Shown here piece by piece: positions 59,570 through 64,000 of a stretch of 64,000 nucleotides of DNA. The translations under genes were made by a program, and so were the position numbers. The stretch comes from Apostichopus parvimensis (Eukaryota > Echinodermata > Holothuroidea > Aspidochirotida > Stichopodidae), in contig KN885187.1 in assembly GCA_000934455.1 (NCBI GenBank), positions 103,070 through 167,069 on the forward strand. The letters are read 5' to 3'. Below the pieces are notes generated by a model that had not been told where the DNA came from, did no database searches, and was given only the letters and a program-made list of their open reading frames with translations. Position 1 is the first letter of the stretch. Every line of letters starts with the position of its first letter.

Positions 59570-61016
59570 TGCCTAATATTTAGTAGAAAAGTTACTGTTG
59601 TGAAGAATGTTATTGAAAAGACAACATTAAAATGTTTAATTTTGAAGAGGCCTAACCTAAAACACAGTTAGTGTCAAGGTTCTGATGTTGTACGACGACA
59701 ATAATGTTAACTGTGTAGCCTAATACAAGTGATTCAACTAGGTAGGTATAGCCTAGCTAGGCCTACTTGAGTATTAGCATTTCAATGTGTCGCAAAACTA
59801 GTACCAATGCAGTAAACATCGAGATCACAGAAATTTGTATTAACTTCTGTGATCGTGATATATACATAGTTGCTTCTCGGGTATTTTTGAAATTGTATGC
59901 ATTTTCATGGATAGAACTAATAAGAAAAATCTTTTATAGATGCTTACAACAAAACAAAAACACGTCTTTCACATGCACAGGTTCCAATCCTCTCATATAT
60001 CATATGGATAAAGTAGTGTGTACACTTCAACACCCAACCCGGGAAACAACATTGTATAGGTGACACAAATACACAAGGCTGTCGACACTCTCGAGCGTTA
60101 CAAACATATTTGCATGTTACAGTTTTTTTTCAATATCATTGGTTCAATATTTCCATCAATTTTTGCTGTGGTCGTTGAAACTCGGGAATTCTTCGACTCT
60201 CAGAACGCACCATATGTCAAGTCAAAAAAATATTCTGAGAGAACGGCCACATATGCACACACACACACACAAAATTCTGTATTTATTTCCTAACAAAATA
60301 ATTCCTCAACCTTTTGCAACTGTGTCATCAAAAGGTGTTGACTATTTTATCTAAAAGTCATCATTATATTTCCACCTATTATATTTTTCCATCCGAAGGG
60401 AACATTTATTGTGTATTGACTATAGTACTTATTATCACGCCTATTTTTTAAATTGTAACCCCCATCCCCACTTGAGAATGCTTTACAAAAAGGCCCAGCT
60501 GTATCAGCTTGTTTAGTGTTAGTGCAATGTTGTATGTTTTGACGTTTAATGAAGGACGCGGTATCTCATTACATGGGTGTCATTCGTTTCTGAAACTCAT
60601 CAAGTGAAAGTTTCTGTAGTGGTGTCATCTTCATAACCATATTACTATGTTATCATTGTATGCCCTTTTTTCAGTCTCTGGAACCTTTCCTGATTTCGGT
60701 GGGGGGGGGGGGAGAGGAATAAACATCTTGACTCCCATTAGTCCGAACAAATCAGTTCCACACGGCCCCTCTCCCACCTATACCCACTGGAAAAATCCGG
60801 GAGAAGGTTACGGTGTATTACTCCACACCATTTCACTTGTCAAGTATGAGCAGTGCACTGTGGCACCGTGAGAATACCGTGTGAATATTTATGAGTTAAG
60901 GCCATCTCGTGTCAATCTGCCAACCAGAAAGCCTGTAGCGCTCTCGGTGTGTCTGACTGGCTGCGAGTACGCCACGATAAGCCAACCAAAATTGCTCCTT
61001 TTATTCACTATTTGCA

Positions 61017-61021
61017 CCAAT
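61017..61021 (+). promoter_or_regulatory. CCAAT box upstream of NFYB
   Basis: CACCAATCAT gives a good CCAAT-box core. It lies about 550 bases upstream of a candidate 5' UTR exon end at 61569 (donor GTG followed by GTAAGC). NF-Y binds CCAAT, so feedback is conceivable, but a single pentamer is weak evidence and the start site is unknown. Confidence 0.25.
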
Positions 61022-62085
61022 CATATCTTGTGATTTGGACCTGGACACAAACTTCGAAACGTAGCTGACGATTTTTTAGGGAAAAGGTTGGATTAATTGT
61101 TCCATAGATATTATTATAAGCATTTTGATCGCCACATTACCCGCACAATTTTCGTTCGCAGTTCTGGTTAGGCTTAAAATAGGCTACATTTATAAGCTAG
61201 GCTACACTAGCTAACGAGTAGCGTACTGCAGACCGAATTGCCTGCGTAGGCCTTGTACTAGTTGTTGTTTGTACAGTGTGGTGGTGTGCGATAACTATGA
61301 ATTATAATGTGGATTACTACCATAACATAATTCAGTGGTCGCAAGTTTGCTCAGGTCCCATTTTCGTACACCTCGTTGGATCGTGCAACAGATATAAAGA
61401 AGGATTTATTCTATTCCACATTCTCCAAAAAATTCATAGCCTAGGCCTATATGATATTATAAGTCCTTGCCCCTCCCCCCCCCCCCCCCCACACACACAC
61501 TGAAGAGATGTAGGCCTAGGCAAAACATGTTAGACAATCCTGCCTGGTTCAAGAAATGCAGCATGAGTGGTAAGCTTTCCCACAAATTTTTCTTAAATTT
61601 TATGTTCCCTGAGTTCGAAAGGCCTGCAGAAATATTACCAAAGCTGTATGGTTCCTTCCCTCTGTAGGTAGTTTTTCATGTCCCAATTTCTCAAAGCAAA
61701 CCTTCGTGACATGTGTGAGATTTAGACCACTTGCCAGACAAGACATGAATTAGACTTAGGCTTATATAATTTAGGCGTACTTTAATAATCCAATTGGTGA
61801 ATTCGTTGCTGTAAGAAATGTTTCCCAACTGTACACAACGATATGTGTACAACTTGACTGAAGGTTAGTGCACAGGTTATCAAACTGAAAGAAACATAAA
61901 TTCTTGACCTATATGAATACCTCAAACATTGCTAGATGACCTAAGCTTCTGCCAGTTTCCTTTATTTTTCTTTCCTGATTGTGGTCCACCAATGTACAGC
62001 TCATGTTTCTGTAGTTGGTAGCTGATGCAGAAATAATTTAGCCTATTCGATTTGATTTATTTCTGTCCTCTTTTACAGTGGGAAA

Positions 62086-63885
62086 ATGGAGGTTACAGAC
62101 CAGACACCAGACAACCAGGTGCTGACAATATCCGGGAATGATTACTCCCTATCAGGAAATATGTATCCAGCCACCTCAGGTTAGTCAAGAACCAATAACA
62201 TAAGTGTGAAGCCCGATAAACAAAATTAAACCTCAAATCTTACATGCACAATTATGATGCCAACAATTTATAGAGAACATAGTAGCATTGGAAAGGTATG
62301 AAAAAGCACTAGTTCTGAGTGTACTTTCAATAAGTTAACAGGCCTCAAAATTCAGGCTATTTACTTGCTAAATGCCAAGTGCATTTTGCTGTTTGCCAGT
62401 GGGTAAAAAAGGGATCATGCATTTATCTGCCAGTAAACATGAAGTATCTAAACATCAAAATCAATACAGTAACTAATATCTGTTTTTATTGAAGGAAAAT
62501 CAAGTGGCAACTTGATATTAGCAAGTAAATTGTTGAACTACTTATTGTTATTTATTAACAATCGGCTACAATTTTGAAATTCTAGGCCAGTCTTAACTGT
62601 TAGGATGTTTGAATGGTCTACCACCTAAATACTGATTATCAATTTAGCTGATTAAAAAACCGAATCTTGTTAAATTCAAGATTTATGTTTCCATTGACTT
62701 TGTCTTTCATCATTTGACTTCATGAGATTGACTGTGTGGGAAGGTCTGTTGTTATTCTCCCTCACAATGTACATTCCAGTGTTGCTGTATACAGATCTAG
62801 CAGGCTGTAGGAAAGATGATACTAGAATTAGGAGATATTAAGAATATATGCACAGTCAGATGTCTTAATACAGTTTCATTTTCTCAATATAGTGGATGAT
62901 TCTCTCGGGGTAAATGCAGAAGATGATGCCAGTGGCGAGGAAAAGCTTCAGATGCTATCACCTTTAAGAGAACAAGACAGATTTCTGCCAATTGCTAATG
63001 TTGCCCGCATTATGAAAAACTCTGTGCCAAAGAGTGGAAAGGTACTTTCAAACAGCTTTCTGAAAGTCTATATCTTGTACAATTGTATTTCGTTATCATA
63101 AAGGTGTAACACGTTGAGTGAGTTTATTATGTGAGGGAGAAGAATAAGGCAAAAGAAGATGGAATGACACATTAAAATTGCATTACATTTTTTAGTTTTT
63201 TTACTAAGTTCTTTTCTTCTCCATATCTAATACCAACTAGTCTTGCAATCCCATCAGAATGTAGTTAGTGCTAATGAGTACTAATTTCATCTTCAAATCT
63301 GATAAGATCAGAGGAATAGCACAAATGTTTGGTGCAAATCCAGGAAAGTTGTTGATTTGTTTAAGAAGCAAATGCATGAAGATGACAGGCCCATATCTGT
63401 ATGATTTTTGTGATAATCATTTAAAGTTTTTAACTTTGTCATGTTGCATTTGAGCCTTGGATAAGTTGAATATAGTTCATGCTTTGGTTGATTTACCCTT
63501 AGATGGATACCTAGAACTCTGTTTACAAGTCAGCAATGATTTCATTGTATGAGGTCATTCAGAAGTGTTAATCTTTACTTTCTTCGGCTGCAGTTTGTGA
63601 CGTCCTACTTATTTCCCATATTTTGAGTGTATAGTTTTGTCCTCGGACAATTGTGGAACAAGAATTCCTTGACCGATAATATGAACATTCTTTTTCATTC
63701 ATGCAAAGAATGCGTGTTGTTATTGTTCACCAGCTTAAACCATGTGTTTTGCTGTGATAAGTTGGAAGCATTTTCTACAATGGTTTTGCCTTTTGATTGA
63801 ATGACCTTTTCTTTCAGATATCTAAAGAAGCCAAGGAATGCGTCCAAGAGTGCGTTTCAGAGTTCATCAGCTTTATAACTAGCGA
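62086..63885 (+). CDS. NFYB: NF-YB, nuclear transcription factor Y subunit beta (5' part)
   Basis: Exons 62086-62179 (acceptor at 62077-62078, ATG context AAAATGG), 62893-63041 and 63818-63885; the gene continues beyond the window. Residues 1-57 are an acidic N-terminus. From 58 the sequence REQDRFLPIANVARIMKN is followed by VPKSGKISKEAKECVQECV and SEFISFITSE, nearly identical to the histone-fold core of NF-YB in other animals. NF-YB pairs with NF-YC through this H2B-like fold and, with NF-YA, forms the CCAAT-binding trimer. Splice phases are 1, 0 and 2 and are consistent. The last exon ends within the codon for the Glu after ITS. Confidence 0.96.
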
Positions 63886-64000
63886 GTATCCTTTTTGATG
63901 TCTTGCTGAAGGCAAAACAAATCTATGTGATGGTCACGACGATGTATGTATGCGTGTATGTATGTGTGCGTGTATGTGATGCCTTTGCTTGTAAACAGGA
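63886..64000 (+). other. NFYB intron start with (GTAT)n-type repeat
   Basis: Intronic sequence after the donor GTATCC. A GTATGTATG/GTGTGCGTG microsatellite starts near 63943. The remaining NFYB exons lie outside the window. Confidence 0.6.

Larger units (their letters stand above)
54380..62085. other. Divergent intergenic region between the GT13-like gene and NFYB
   Basis: No confident gene. It should contain both 5' UTRs and promoters. A minus-strand open stretch at about 57933-58130 (ADDAHTWWKDVAKASFEIV) is bounded by plausible splice sites but matches nothing I know. Palindromic repeat at 59391-59569. C-rich tracts near 54120, 54273, 56492, 57760 and 61480; a G-rich tract near 60700. Confidence 0.45.

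Overview
This is an animal nuclear window: intron-rich genes with GT-AG splicing, tRNA-derived SINEs, hAT-type DNA transposons, a CR1-like LINE fragment, minisatellites and three assembly gaps. Gene content (Spindly, NF-YB, FAM3/ILEI and POMGNT1 relatives) and repeat style suggest a marine invertebrate deuterostome. An echinoderm such as a sea cucumber or sea urchin is my best guess, but it is not proven. All exon models were built by hand from splice consensus, reading phase and remembered family sequences; no alignment was run.

Layout. 1-12.4 kb is gene-poor, with a hAT element carrying target-site duplications (1637-2655), a LINE fragment running into a 330-N gap (9.44-10.05 kb), and very small palindromic insertions with 7-bp direct repeats near 5.25 kb. 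12.4-31.6 kb (+) holds the Spindly (SPDL1/CCDC99) dynein-dynactin adaptor gene in ten coding exons, about 609 aa. It has the CC1 box, the Spindly motif and a C-terminal CKQQ farnesylation box. A 1,860-bp block holding exons 8 and 9 appears twice around a 50-N gap and is almost certainly an assembly duplication. The last Spindly intron contains an antisense two-coding-exon ZBED gene (24.4-27.2 kb, -), derived from a hAT transposase and lacking one catalytic aspartate. 34.8-54.4 kb (-) holds a 20-exon gene whose phases close perfectly into an 803-aa type II membrane protein: signal anchor, two tandem FAM3/ILEI domains, then a POMGNT1-like GT13 domain in which both catalytic signatures look lost. 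62.1 kb to the window end (+) holds the first three coding exons of NFYB.

The neighbours do not form one pathway. Spindly acts at kinetochores, NF-YB in CCAAT-box transcription, and the membrane protein probably in the Golgi. The strongest novelty candidates are the double-ILEI plus pseudo-GT13 protein and the family of roughly 24-29 bp palindromic insertions flanked by 7-bp direct repeats.
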